From an uncultured Bacteroidales bacterium (GTDB taxonomy: Bacteria > Bacteroidota > Bacteroidia > Bacteroidales > P3), in contig CAMVMF010000021.1 of assembly GCA_947168515.1 (NCBI GenBank), forward strand, positions 1 to 48,546: a stretch of 48,546 nucleotides of DNA. Reading direction: 5' to 3'. Position numbers and translations under genes: made by a program. Shown one piece after another: positions 16,054-23,607 of this stretch; the first letter of the stretch is position 1; the number at the start of each line of letters is the position of its first letter. The notes under the pieces were generated by a model that worked only from the letters and a program-made list of their open reading frames with translations, was not told where the DNA came from and did not search any database.

Positions 16054-16427
16054 AGGGCGGCTTTATTGCTGAGATAGTTATCGAAATAAGCTATTGTGCT
16101 CTGGGCATTGCATTGGTTGTTGCAGATGAAACGCACAGACTGGCCACAATAGTCAATGCTGGCTGGCTGTAGGGCGGAGTTTCTCAGGCCTACCCCTATC
16201 AGGGCCGCCGCCACACATGCGGCAGCAATGCCTGTCCCCCAGAACACACGGCGCGGCGCAGTCCTTTTAGGAGGTGCAGCCTCTATGGGTGCGCTCCGCT
16301 TGGCCTTCTCCACCATCGCTGCCCATTGCTGGGCAGTGAACGGGCTGAGGTCCTTTTCCAATGAGTGGGTCCGTCGCTCCCACAGTTGGTCAAAATCGTC
16401 TATTGACATATTTGTTATCAAGTTCAT
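16050..16427 (-). CDS. single-pass membrane protein, putative anti-sigma factor
   Basis: A 125-aa protein with a cytosolic N-terminal part (DDFDQLWERRTHSLEKDLSPF), a basic proline-rich stretch, one transmembrane segment near 63-82 (FWGTGIAAACVAAALIGVGL) and a short outside tail with three cysteines (DYCGQSVRFICNNQCNAQ). This layout, the ATGA overlap with the ECF sigma gene before it (16424-16427) and the overlap with the lipoprotein after it fit an anti-sigma factor. I see no zinc-binding HxxxCxxC motif, so the class is not the ZAS type. The start could also be the Met seven codons in (MSIDDF). Function is inferred from layout and position. Confidence 0.7.
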   Translation of the reverse strand: MNLITNMSIDDFDQLWERRTHSLEKDLSPFTAQQWAAMVEKAKRSAPIEAAPPKRTAPRRVFWGTGIAAACVAAALIGVGLRNSALQPASIDYCGQSVRFICNNQCNAQSTIAYFDNYLSNKAAL

Positions 16428-16906
16428 TTCTGTTTGTTGTATTCTTCTCGCAATTGCTGCCTAATGGCGTGGAGCCGACGTCCTATGGTAGCGACAGAGA
16501 GCCCTGTGATGCCGGCTATCTCGCCGGCGGCAAAACCGTCGAGGTGGGCACGGACAATCTGTTTCTCTTCGTCGTCGAGGTTGTCTATAAGCTGCAGCAG
16601 CAAGTGGTAGTTTTCGTCTTCGGGACAAGGGGATTCGGGTATCTCGTCCTGGGACAGGTGAGGCTTGTTGACGGCACGGCGTTTGAGGTCGATCATGGTG
16701 TTGGTGGCAACACGGTAGACCCACGTGCGCTCGCTGCTGAAGGTGCTATACTGGCCCATGTCACGCCACAGCATACAAAGCACCTCCTGCACAGCATCCT
16801 CCACCTCCCATGCAGCACTGAGGCTGTAGTCGGAGCAGATATGCCATATCAGATCCCGGTGGCGCCACACCAGTTCGTCAAATGCCTTTTCCCTGTCGTT
16901 GTTCAT
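16424..16906 (-). CDS. ECF-type RNA polymerase sigma factor
   Basis: A 160-aa sigma-70 family ECF factor when begun at MNNDREKAFDELVWRHRD; a longer frame to 16957 adds 17 residues with no family match. Region 2 is seen as FDELVWRHRDLIWHIC, then EDAVQEVLCMLWRDM and RTWVYRVATNTMIDLKRR; region 4 as LDDEEKQIVRAHLDGFAAGEIAGITGLSVATIGRRLHAIR in overlapping parts, ending in the DNA-recognition helix. It directs RNA polymerase to a set of promoters when released from its partner. The ATGA overlap with the next gene, a one-TM protein, marks that protein as its probable anti-sigma factor. Confidence 0.9.
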   Translation of the reverse strand: MNNDREKAFDELVWRHRDLIWHICSDYSLSAAWEVEDAVQEVLCMLWRDMGQYSTFSSERTWVYRVATNTMIDLKRRAVNKPHLSQDEIPESPCPEDENYHLLLQLIDNLDDEEKQIVRAHLDGFAAGEIAGITGLSVATIGRRLHAIRQQLREEYNKQK

Positions 16907-17310
16907 TACTGCTATATTAGGCGTAAATAATCGGCAAAAACGCTCACGAGGATGCAAGATTTATGTTTTTTTAACGGACACATGGACGGGGCAGGAGTTG
17001 AGAGTTGAGAGTTGAGAATTGAGAATGGGGTTCAGAAGGCAAAAGGGGGACAGCAGAACGGGTGCTTCTCACTAGGGTGGAGACAGTTGGCGTTTGGCTG
17101 ATTGCCATCCGCTACCTCTTACCGAAGAAACAACAGCAGGGATGAAAAAACCAGTTTTTTTTTCAACCGTTTAAGGATTTTTTTGTATCTTTGCCGTTCG
17201 GAACTACATATTTTTATTCACCCAATGGATTAATAAACAACTAATAAACATACATTTATTTTTCATTTAGTCCAATTGATACATAGGCCATAAAAAAGGA
17301 AAACAAAAAG
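16907..17310. other. divergent intergenic region
   Basis: The gap between the ECF operon and the plus-strand peptide gene. It contains a GAGTTGA heptad array with part of the GGACGGGGCAGG linker (about 16984-17030) and, near 17186, a promoter for the plus strand. I see no gene, terminator or RNA in the rest. Confidence 0.6.
17186..17193 (+). promoter_or_regulatory. -7 promoter element for the peptide/BspA-like operon
   Basis: TATCTTTG followed by CC matches the Bacteroidota -7 consensus TAnnTTTG. It predicts a leader of about 110 nt before the ATG at 17311. The -33 region is T-rich (TTTTTTTTTCAACCG) without an exact TTTG. Confidence 0.6.
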
Positions 17311-17499
17311 ATGGAAAAAAAGGAAAAAACAATGTACAATTCTCCCGCCGTAAAGGTGGTTGCTTTTCAGGTGGAGAGTGGCTTTGCTAACTCCCCCCTT
17401 AAGGTAGGTGCTGTCGAACTGAACAACGGCACCCAACAGTTTGCCCAACAGACTGGTGAAGATTCGTGGATCGTCACCGGCAATTACATCAACCAATAA
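17311..17499 (+). CDS. short peptide gene upstream of the fimbrillin/BspA-type lipoprotein
   Basis: A 62-aa protein (56 aa if started at the second Met, MYNSPAVKVV). It has no signal peptide and no cysteine. The pattern of an N-terminal YNSPxVxVV followed by a variable, Asn/Gly-rich tail resembles small Bacteroidales peptides I know only by appearance, whose role is not known to me. It ends 14 bp before the ATG of the surface lipoprotein and shares its promoter, so it may be co-expressed with it. No function assigned. Confidence 0.6.
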   Translation: MEKKEKTMYNSPAVKVVAFQVESGFANSPLKVGAVELNNGTQQFAQQTGEDSWIVTGNYINQ

Positions 17500-17513
17500 A
17501 GAAAGGACAGAAG

Positions 17514-19703
17514 ATGAAGAAGCTTATTTATGCTTGCGCTTTGTTGGTGTCGGCGGCTGTGGCTACTAGCTGCCAAAAGGAACAAGATGCCGTTACGCTG
17601 ACGGCAGTTATCGACAAGGATTCGAAAGTGTATATTGACGACGACCGCTATCCCCGTTGGCATGCCGACGACCAGGTATACGTGAACGACCAAGCCTACG
17701 CCCTGTCGCGGGTCAACGGTTCCTATGCCGAGATAGCGGATGTCAGTTCAGCGGCTCCCTACTGCGCCATATACCCTGCCGACATTGTTGCCTCGGGAGC
17801 CGACATCAGTTCGGGCAGCCAAGTGGCGGTGACCCTCAATCCCCAGCAGGTGTATGAGAGGCGCAACGGACGACAGAAGGTCAACGTGCCCATGGGTGCT
17901 TATGTCAGCAGCGGCAACACTCTCAATTTCCACAACCTCTGCTCCATTGTGAGGGTAACAGTGGAGAACAGCCGGCCTGGCGACACCCTCAGGGTGAAGA
18001 AAATCACCCTCAGCACCTCTGCCACCCCCATCAGTGGCATGGGCAGTGCCACGGTGGCTGGAAACGGCACCACGGACAAGATAGCCATCACCAACGGCAG
18101 CAACACCGTCAGCCTCGCCAAAGCCAACGGCACGGTCATGGAGCCCCTGCTGCCCCCAACTGGCAACACACCGACACAGGCCGTGTTCGACATTGTCGTG
18201 CCCGAATTCGCCACCCCCGACAATGTGGACATCGAAGTGGAGACCTCCATAGGCCAGCAGAGCTACACCGTAAGCAATGCCCACCTAAATCACAACAGCA
18301 TCGTCTCCATCACTACCACCCTGGACGAGCACATGAGCACCTTTGCCACCCTCGAAACAGGCACAGCCTTTGTACTCCACATACCCGACGAAGCCACGGC
18401 GGTACGATTTGAATGCGGCAACACCAGCGTCAACTCGGGGACTGCCCTGCAGACCACGGGCAGCGCCCCCATCTACGGCAACCTGCAAGGCACCACCTGG
18501 GTGGTTTCGACCCCTTCGGAAAAAATGAACGCACACCCCAGCTGCCAAAGCATGTTCAAAAACAAAAGCGGACTGACCAGCATTGAATTCTGCGAAGGGT
18601 TCTGCACCGACAACGTGTACAACATGAGTGAGATGTTCAGGGGATGCAGCGGACTGACCAGCCTGGGCCTCTCGGTGTTCAATACCGAAAATGTGAAGAC
18701 AATGTACGCTATGTTCAATGGCTGCAGCGGTCTGACAACGAGCAACCTTGCCATATCTGGTCTCAACACCTCTGGCGTTACCAACATGGCTACCATGTTT
18801 AAGGATTGTTCGGGGCTAAACACGCTGAATCTCTCCAACTTCAGCACAGAGCAGGTGAGGTCCATGAACTCCATGTTCGAAGGCTGCTCGGGACTGACCA
18901 GCCTGGACGTATCCTCTTTCAACACCACCAATGTTACCACAATGAAAAGTATGTTCTCTAGCTGCTCTCACTTGACAGAGTTGGACTTAGCATCGTTCAG
19001 CACTGGCAATGTAACAGATATGAGTTCTATGTTTAATAACTGCCAAGCCCTGACCGATATAGACATCTCGAATTTCAACACGGCCAATGTAGAATATATG
19101 AACCAAATGTTTTATCAATGCAAGGAACTGACCGCCATCAACTTCCCCTCCACATTCACCACCCCCAGAGTGGTTAGCATGCAAACCATGTTCAAGGGTT
19201 GCGAAAAAATCACCAGTCTCGACCTTTCCACTTTCTCCACCGGCAGCGTCACTAATATGGAATCGATGTTCCAAGAATGCAAAAAACTAACCTCGCTGGT
19301 CATTCCCAATTTCGTTACTGGCAATGTCACCACAATGAAGTCAATGTTCCGCGATTGTCAGGCACTTACCACACTAACGTTACCTACCACCTTCACCACC
19401 CAAAGTGTGACGGATATGAGCTCTATGTTTTACGGGTGTGGGGTACAATCGCTCGACCTATCCACTTTCGACACCCGAAGTGTCGTATATATGAACCATA
19501 TGTTTTACAATTGCAGGAATATCACTGCCCTTAACCTGTCCAACACAAACTTTGTAGTGCCTAGCGACAAAGGCGGTATGTTCACCAACTTCGCCTCCAC
19601 CTCGCATCACTGTACCATCACGTGCAGTTCAAACGTCGAAACCAGCATATCGACTGGCACTGGCATTACCCCATCTTGGGTTACTTTTGTAAGGCCCTCC
19701 TAG
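17514..19703 (+). CDS. surface lipoprotein: fimbrillin-like N-domain plus BspA-like DUF285 repeats
   Basis: A 729-aa lipoprotein; start chosen at MKKLIYACALL because it gives a proper signal peptide with lipobox ATSC, Cys20 (an upstream in-frame ATG at 17466 lies in the peptide gene). Residues ~24-280 resemble fimbrillin/Mfa-like domains (YPRWHADDQVYVNDQAY, MGAYVSSG, LNFHNLCSIVRVTV). From ~346 to ~693 there are about 13 repeats of 25-28 residues with the pattern MFxxCxxLTxLxLSxFxTxNVTxM, the DUF285/BspA leucine-rich type used for binding host or bacterial surfaces in other species. The middle repeats are the most regular. An adhesin role is inferred. A strong terminator follows. Confidence 0.87.
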   Translation: MKKLIYACALLVSAAVATSCQKEQDAVTLTAVIDKDSKVYIDDDRYPRWHADDQVYVNDQAYALSRVNGSYAEIADVSSAAPYCAIYPADIVASGADISSGSQVAVTLNPQQVYERRNGRQKVNVPMGAYVSSGNTLNFHNLCSIVRVTVENSRPGDTLRVKKITLSTSATPISGMGSATVAGNGTTDKIAITNGSNTVSLAKANGTVMEPLLPPTGNTPTQAVFDIVVPEFATPDNVDIEVETSIGQQSYTVSNAHLNHNSIVSITTTLDEHMSTFATLETGTAFVLHIPDEATAVRFECGNTSVNSGTALQTTGSAPIYGNLQGTTWVVSTPSEKMNAHPSCQSMFKNKSGLTSIEFCEGFCTDNVYNMSEMFRGCSGLTSLGLSVFNTENVKTMYAMFNGCSGLTTSNLAISGLNTSGVTNMATMFKDCSGLNTLNLSNFSTEQVRSMNSMFEGCSGLTSLDVSSFNTTNVTTMKSMFSSCSHLTELDLASFSTGNVTDMSSMFNNCQALTDIDISNFNTANVEYMNQMFYQCKELTAINFPSTFTTPRVVSMQTMFKGCEKITSLDLSTFSTGSVTNMESMFQECKKLTSLVIPNFVTGNVTTMKSMFRDCQALTTLTLPTTFTTQSVTDMSSMFYGCGVQSLDLSTFDTRSVVYMNHMFYNCRNITALNLSNTNFVVPSDKGGMFTNFASTSHHCTITCSSNVETSISTGTGITPSWVTFVRPS

Positions 19704-19725
19704 CATTCTAAAAAGAGATTGATTA

Positions 19726-19759
19726 AGGCTGCTGTAGCTAAGGCTGCAGCAGCTTTTTT
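19726..19759 (+). terminator. intrinsic terminator after the BspA-like gene
   Basis: Arms GCTGCTG (19728-19734) and CAGCAGC (19747-19753) with a 12-nt loop, followed by six T. It lies 25 bp after the stop codon. Confidence 0.85.
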
Positions 19760-19899
19760 CTTTCTGTAGTGCCAGTGGCGGCCAGCGAGCGACTTGCCCC
19801 TGCAGGGTGAAAAAGGATGGTGACCAGGCAAGGCCAACCGGCGGAGATGCGTTCCTGTAAAACCACACAATAATAAATTACTTTCCACGTTATTAGGGC

Positions 19900-20304
19900 A
19901 TGAAAAGAGTTATCACACTACTATTTGCGCTGATGCTGGGCATGGCCTTGCAGGCACAGTCATTCGTAGGCAATATGAGCATTGCCACGTTCCAACAGAA
20001 AAACATCACCTGCACCCTCAAGGTGGACGCACAAGGCCGCGGCACCCTGGTGTTGCAGCGAGTGAAATATGCCAAGATGATGCCCGTGCGGGTAGACATG
20101 AGCATTGCCGGACTCACCGTGAAGAAGGACCGCGACGGCAACCTCACCCTCACCGGCACAGACATCGTACCCACAGCGGGTGAAAAGAGTTACCCCAAGA
20201 AGACCGTCACCAACTTCCACGGCACCCTGCGTGGCGGCACACTCACCGCCAACTTCACCATGTCAGAGAAGAAAGTGACCTTCACCGGCAAGCAAAAGAA
20301 ATAG
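19900..20304 (+). CDS. calycin-like secreted protein
   Basis: A 134-aa exported protein with signal peptide ending at LQAQS (about residue 20) and no lipobox. The mature part is a run of amphipathic beta strands (SFVGNMSIATF, ITCTLKVDAQGRGTLVLQ, VKKDRDGNLTLTGTD, FHGTLRGGTLTANFTM, KVTFTGKQKK) and matches by pattern the calycin-like small barrel proteins of Bacteroidales. Ligand unknown. It stands alone between a terminator and a composite repeat, about 240 bp upstream of hsp20 paralogue 2. Confidence 0.7.
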   Translation: MKRVITLLFALMLGMALQAQSFVGNMSIATFQQKNITCTLKVDAQGRGTLVLQRVKYAKMMPVRVDMSIAGLTVKKDRDGNLTLTGTDIVPTAGEKSYPKKTVTNFHGTLRGGTLTANFTMSEKKVTFTGKQKK

Positions 20305-20321
20305 CCCAGTCCTCTCAACCC

Positions 20322-20374
20322 TTTTAATTTAAAAACTATAAAGTAAAAACTAAAAGGGTGGGCGTGGCAGGAGT
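20322..20374. repeat. composite repeat downstream of the calycin-like gene
   Basis: AAAAACTATAAAGTAAAAACTAAAAGG and the GTGGGCGTGGCAGGAGTT linker with no heptads after it. It begins 18 bp after the stop codon. Confidence 0.75.
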
Positions 20375-20450
20375 TCTTTTGGCGAAATAATGGCACGAAA
20401 AGTGGACAAAATGTAGCCGGTGGCGAAATTTTGTCGTCTAAGAGTCTTGA

Positions 20451-20466
20451 TGGCATCCGACTTGCA
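20451..20466 (+). promoter_or_regulatory. sigma-54 (-24/-12) promoter of hsp20 paralogue 2
   Basis: TGGCAT-CCGAC-TTGCA fits the RpoN consensus TGGCAC-N5-TTGCW, with both the -24 GG and -12 GC intact and correct spacing. It lies 79 bp upstream of the ATG at 20545. A related sequence stands at a similar place upstream of the first hsp20, and GGTGTCTGCCGA follows both. Confidence 0.65.
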
Positions 20467-20544
20467 ATAACATAGGTGTCTGCCGACGAAAAGAAGGCAG
20501 GCAAGACAAACAAAGAACAATTATAATTATAGGAGATTTAAGCT

Positions 20545-20970
20545 ATGTTACTCGCAAAAAGAAATCAAGATTTGATGCCCTCGCTGTTTAACGAGTTGAT
20601 GAATTGGGACAATTTCACTGATGAAGGCTCGATGCCTAAGATGAACGTGAGCGAAAGCGACAAGAACTACGAACTCGAACTCTGCGTGCCCGGCCTGTCA
20701 AAAGATGACTTGAGCATTAACATCGATAGCGAAAATAACCTCATCGTGGAAATGGCCAAGAAGGAAGAGAAGAAAGATGAGAACAAAGACCGCCACTACC
20801 TCCGCCACGAGTTCAGCCGTCTGCAGTTCAAGCAGCTCTTCGCCCTGCCCGAGAACGTGAAGAAAGAGGCCATCGAGGCCACGGTACAACACGGTGTGCT
20901 CCACATCACCCTGCCCAAACTCCAAGAAGAGGAGAAAAAGGCCCAAATGCGACAGATTGAAATCAAATAA
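20545..20970 (+). CDS. Hsp20/alpha-crystallin small heat-shock protein (paralogue 2)
   Basis: A 141-aa small heat-shock protein. N-terminal arm MLLAKRNQDLMPSLFNEL, alpha-crystallin domain from PKMNVSESDKNYELELCVPG through YLRHEFSRLQFKQLFALPENV to GVLHITLPK, and the tail RQIEIK. It differs from paralogue 1 mainly in a shorter insert after the N-terminal arm and a Lys/Glu-rich loop (KKEEKKDENKD). It functions as an ATP-independent holdase. An AGGAGAT sequence upstream of the ATG acts as an unusually good ribosome binding site for this phylum; the first hsp20 shares it. Single-gene unit with its own terminator. Confidence 0.93.
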   Translation: MLLAKRNQDLMPSLFNELMNWDNFTDEGSMPKMNVSESDKNYELELCVPGLSKDDLSINIDSENNLIVEMAKKEEKKDENKDRHYLRHEFSRLQFKQLFALPENVKKEAIEATVQHGVLHITLPKLQEEEKKAQMRQIEIK

Positions 20971-20991
20971 CCGTCGTCCATCCATCATCGC

Positions 20992-21025
20992 AAGCCGAGG
21001 AGGTCACCACCTCCCCGGCTTTTTT
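20992..21025 (+). terminator. intrinsic terminator of hsp20 paralogue 2
   Basis: AAGCCG-A-GGAGGT and ACCTCC-CC-CGGCTT form a long stem with a CACC loop, followed by a run of T. It starts 22 bp after the stop codon. Confidence 0.88.
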
Positions 21026-21175
21026 AATTTAAAAACTATAAAGTAAAAACTAAAAGGATGGGCGGGGCCGTTGAGGGTTGAGAGTTGAGGGTTTTGAGTT
21101 GAGGGGTGTTTTACTTTGCAAAATTGCCATCAAACTTTTTAGTTTTTAGTTTTTACCTTTTACTTTTCAAAATGA
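21023..21175. repeat. composite repeat block downstream of hsp20 paralogue 2
   Basis: TTAAAAACTATAAAGTAAAAACTAAAAGG, G-rich linker, then GAGTTGAG heptads, then an inverted copy TTTTTAGTTTTTAG/TTTTTACC at 21138-21166. The DNA beyond it up to 21426 is very AT-rich and holds only a promoter and a short ATGGC-TTTA-GCCAT hairpin (21372-21385). Confidence 0.75.
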
Positions 21176-21317
21176 CAAATCTTTCGTCATGCCTCACCAA
21201 ACGAAGTTCCTGCAAGGAAACAACCATTTCAACGGAAACAAAACAATAAATAATAGTGGAAATCAACATATTGAAAAAAAATATCAAGAAATATTATTTT
21301 CATTCGATTAATTTTAA

Positions 21318-21325
21318 TATCTTTG
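21318..21325 (+). promoter_or_regulatory. -7 promoter element of the AT-rich lipoprotein islet
   Basis: TATCTTTG followed by C matches TAnnTTTG. It lies about 100 bp before the broken lipoprotein gene at 21427 and would also serve the coupled gene at 21593. Confidence 0.5.
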
Positions 21326-21426
21326 CAAAAAAAGTGCTATATATCAAATACCAAGTATTAGGTTGAGAATAATGGCTTTAGCCATCATAATAAAGATATT
21401 TTACAATAAAAAACTCATGAAAAAAA

Positions 21427-21596
21427 ATGAAAAAAAATCCTACTCACCATTTTTTCATCATTAGTTTTTATAATTATAGGTTGTAAAAAAGATTACTTCG
21501 AGCATTGAAATCGACTTGGGCAAGAATGACCACACAAAAGATTCCGAATCTTACAATTATACGTTTAACTATAGAGTAATAACATACTCATTGTGA
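21427..21596 (+). pseudogene. frameshifted small lipoprotein gene (two slips in A-tracts)
   Basis: No single frame spans this stretch. Removing one A from the A8 run at 21430-21437 joins ATG-AAA-AAA to ILLTIFSSLVFIIIGCKK, a classic lipoprotein signal with lipobox IIGC. Removing one A from the A6 run at 21485-21490 then continues as ITSSIEIDLGKNDHTK to a TGA at 21594-21596. The reconstructed lipoprotein has 55 residues. Its stop overlaps the GTG of the next gene (GTGA). It may be a decayed gene, a phase-variable gene or the victim of assembly errors in homopolymers. Confidence 0.55.
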
Positions 21597-22051
21597 GATA
21601 TTTATTTTTTATCAGAAAGCATTTTGCACCCAAGTTGCCAATATCCATCATGCTAGCAACTATTTGTTTATTAGTCACAAGTTGTGGAAAAAAAAGTCCT
21701 GTCAATACTTTTAACGGTCCGAGGGAAATCAGTTATGAGGCACAGACTATCGAATACACACTAATCCATGAAACTGAAATGTGGTTGCGCGATGCCGAAT
21801 ATTGGATTTATGAGACGGTAGACGGGAATCGAGACTCAGTTATATACAAAAGTGACAAGATAACCCCAGCCGATGGAATAATTGTTGGCGACTGGTTCGT
21901 TGCAACCGCCAAAGACTGCACTGTCACCCTTCAGGTAGATGAGAACAACACAACCCACAAACGTGCAGTCAGTGTTGTAGTACGGGACGGTTTTTCCGAA
22001 CTTGGAGTTTCCATTATTGACTGCACTCAGAACAGTAAAACAGAGGAATAA
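21593..22051 (+). CDS. lipoprotein with BACON/Ig-like C-terminal part
   Basis: A 152-aa predicted lipoprotein. The GTG at 21593 gives a basic n-region (RYLFFIRKHFAPK) and lipobox LVTSC at Cys31; an internal ATG at 21650 would leave a very short signal. The mature part ends with DWFVATAKDCTVTLQVDENN, KRAVSVVVRDG and GVSIIDC, which follows the strand pattern of BACON-type domains; this is an inference from pattern. The gene is notably AT-rich compared with its neighbours, overlaps the broken lipoprotein frame upstream by four bases and has no obvious terminator. It looks like a recently gained islet. Function unknown. Confidence 0.65.
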   Translation: MRYLFFIRKHFAPKLPISIMLATICLLVTSCGKKSPVNTFNGPREISYEAQTIEYTLIHETEMWLRDAEYWIYETVDGNRDSVIYKSDKITPADGIIVGDWFVATAKDCTVTLQVDENNTTHKRAVSVVVRDGFSELGVSIIDCTQNSKTEE

Positions 22052-22073
22052 AAAGTTCTGAATTATACATTTT

Positions 22074-22101
22074 GAATTCTGAGTAGCTGCCGCCGTTGTA
22101 A
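22074..22101. repeat. short dispersed repeat (AATTCTGAGT...CCGCCGTTGT), copy 1
   Basis: GAATTCTGAGTAGCTGCCGCCGTTGT here is matched by GAATTCTGAGTGGCTCCCGCCGTTGT in parts at 22469-22494. The two copies bracket the hairpin and R1 elements between the islet and the aldolase gene, so this may be a boundary duplication. Confidence 0.6.
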
Positions 22102-22144
22102 TTCTGAGTTCTAAGTGATGATTAAAAAATAAGGTGATACAATA

Positions 22145-22230
22145 AAACCCCATAGGGGTTTACTCTTAATAACCCCGCACAAAGTGTGGGGCGCAGTAAA
22201 TCAATACTATATTGCGTCTCGGTGAGACGC
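22145..22230. repeat. three short palindromes with 3-nt loops
   Basis: AAACCCC-ATA-GGGGTTT (22145-22161), CCCCGCAC-AAA-GTGTGGGG (22173-22191) and GCGTCTC-GGT-GAGACGC (22214-22230). Stems differ completely in sequence but each is self-complementary around a 3-nt loop, like those at 12803-13047. Confidence 0.8.
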
Positions 22231-22244
22231 GCTCTAATGCATAA

Positions 22245-22426
22245 GGGGACTTCTACAAATTGGTTTTATTCGTAATCATGCCTGCATGAAGATTCAGATA
22301 ATAAATTCGTTAGTTTTCAACAGACGTTTTCTCGCCTCAGCATACAAGCAAGCTTGTCTGCGTTCGGCTTAACGAAAACGTTAGATTCGTGCAATTCGTG
22401 TTCAAAAGTTATTAATAGAAGTCCCC
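22245..22426 (+). repeat. MITE-like element, family R1, copy B (long form)
   Basis: Best preserved long copy: ends GGGGACTTCTA and TAGAAGTCCCC in inverted orientation, 182 bp. Inside are CATGC-CT-GCATG and a nested ~71-bp segment that begins and ends at CGTTAG and has its own arms ACGTTTTC and GAAAACGT around the palindrome ACAAGC-AA-GCTTGT. Confidence 0.85.
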
Positions 22427-22468
22427 ATAACATCATTTTACCTTATTTTTTAACGATTACTAAATTCT

Positions 22469-22494
22469 GAATTCTGAGTGGCTCCCGCCGTTGT
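22469..22494. repeat. short dispersed repeat (AATTCTGAGT...CCGCCGTTGT), copy 2
   Basis: Second copy of the motif at 22074-22101, ending just upstream of the aldolase promoter. Confidence 0.6.
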
Positions 22495-22519
22495 TTCTCT
22501 TTTATTCGTTTTTTTTGTG

Positions 22520-22527
22520 TACTTTTG
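22520..22527 (+). promoter_or_regulatory. -7 promoter element of the threonine aldolase-like gene
   Basis: TACTTTTG followed by C matches TAnnTTTG, 33 bp before the ATG at 22561. The -33 region is T-rich without an exact TTTG. Confidence 0.6.
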
Positions 22528-22560
22528 CAAAATAAAAGATACACGATACACTTCTAAGAC

Positions 22561-23592
22561 ATGATTTATTTCGACAGCGACTATATGGAAGGGGCGCATC
22601 CAGAGGTGATGCGCCGCCTGATGGAGACCAACCTCGAACACACCGTGGGCTACGGCGAGGACCCACACAGCGCCAACGCCCGCCAGCTGATACGCCAGGC
22701 CTGCCAGGCACCCAATGCCCTAGTGCAATTCCTCGTAGGCGGCACACAGACCAACGCCACCGTCATCGATGCCCTACTGCTGCGGCATCAAGGAGTGTTG
22801 GCCGCCGAAACGGGCCACATCAACGTTCACGAAAGCGGAGCCATAGAACATAGCGGCCACAAAGTGCTCACCCTCCCCTCGCACGGTGGCAAGGTGGATG
22901 CCGACGAGGTGGAAAAGTACATAACATCTTTCTACAGCGACGACACCTACCACCACATGGTGGCCCCCGGTATGCTCTATATCACACAACCCACCGAACT
23001 GGGTTCCATCTACAGCCTGGCCGAACTGGAAGCCCTCAGCGGCATCTGCCACCGCCACAACATACCGCTATACCTCGACGGGGCCCGCCTGGGCTACGGC
23101 CTGGCGGCACAAGGGGCCGACTATACGCTGGCGGACATAGCGCGGCTGTGCGACGTGTTCTATATTGGTGGCACCAAGGTGGGCGCCCTCTTCGGCGAAG
23201 CCGTGGTGGCCCCCAACCCGGAGCGGCTGCCCTACTTCTTCGAGCTGGTCAAACAACACGGAGCCCTACTAGCCAAAGGCCGTCTGCAGGGGGTGCAGTT
23301 CGAAACACTCTTCACCGATGGGCTCTACCAAAAGATTGCCCACCACGCCGTAGAACAAGCCATGCGTATCCGCCAAGCCTTTGTGGCCCGCGGTATCCGG
23401 GTGGCCTTCCCCTCCCCTACCAACCAGCAGTTCTTCGTCCTGCCCAACGAGCTGATGGACCGCCTGCGGAAAGAAGTCTCCTTCGAGAACTGGGGCCCAC
23501 GGGGCGAGAGCGAAACCACCGTGCGCTTTGTCACCAGCTGGGCCACGACAGCAGCAGATGTGGACAGGCTGGTTGAACTAATCAACAGCTGA
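22561..23592 (+). CDS. low-specificity L-threonine aldolase-like PLP enzyme
   Basis: A 343-aa fold-type I PLP enzyme of the beta-eliminating lyase/threonine aldolase family. Expected reaction: L-threonine (or allo-threonine) to glycine and acetaldehyde in the cytosol. Seen: the N-terminal FDSDYMEGAHPEV, GYGEDPHS near 30-37, the cofactor loop GGTQTNA (60-66), AETGHINVHESGAIE, Asp173 in YLDGARLGYG, and the Schiff-base Lys206 in YIGGTKVGALFGEA. Length fits the family. The ATG follows a clear -7 motif by 33 bp. If the gls-like genes at the other end of the window make glycine lipids, this enzyme would be one possible glycine source, but the genes are not linked. Serine hydroxymethyl-type or other aldolase substrates remain possible. 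Confidence 0.88.
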   Translation: MIYFDSDYMEGAHPEVMRRLMETNLEHTVGYGEDPHSANARQLIRQACQAPNALVQFLVGGTQTNATVIDALLLRHQGVLAAETGHINVHESGAIEHSGHKVLTLPSHGGKVDADEVEKYITSFYSDDTYHHMVAPGMLYITQPTELGSIYSLAELEALSGICHRHNIPLYLDGARLGYGLAAQGADYTLADIARLCDVFYIGGTKVGALFGEAVVAPNPERLPYFFELVKQHGALLAKGRLQGVQFETLFTDGLYQKIAHHAVEQAMRIRQAFVARGIRVAFPSPTNQQFFVLPNELMDRLRKEVSFENWGPRGESETTVRFVTSWATTAADVDRLVELINS

Positions 23593-23607
23593 AGCAGCCA
23601 CAAAGCA

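Noticed and set aside
16907..16957. Upstream extension of the ECF sigma gene
   Set aside because: The 17 extra residues have no counterpart in region 2 of ECF factors; the second Met gives the usual start just before the helix.
17466..17513. Upstream start of the BspA-like gene
   Set aside because: It lies inside the preceding peptide gene and would put 16 polar residues before the signal peptide.
22145..22230. Three hairpins as terminators of the 21593 gene
   Set aside because: No T-runs follow the stems, and the same hairpin type occurs where no gene ends.
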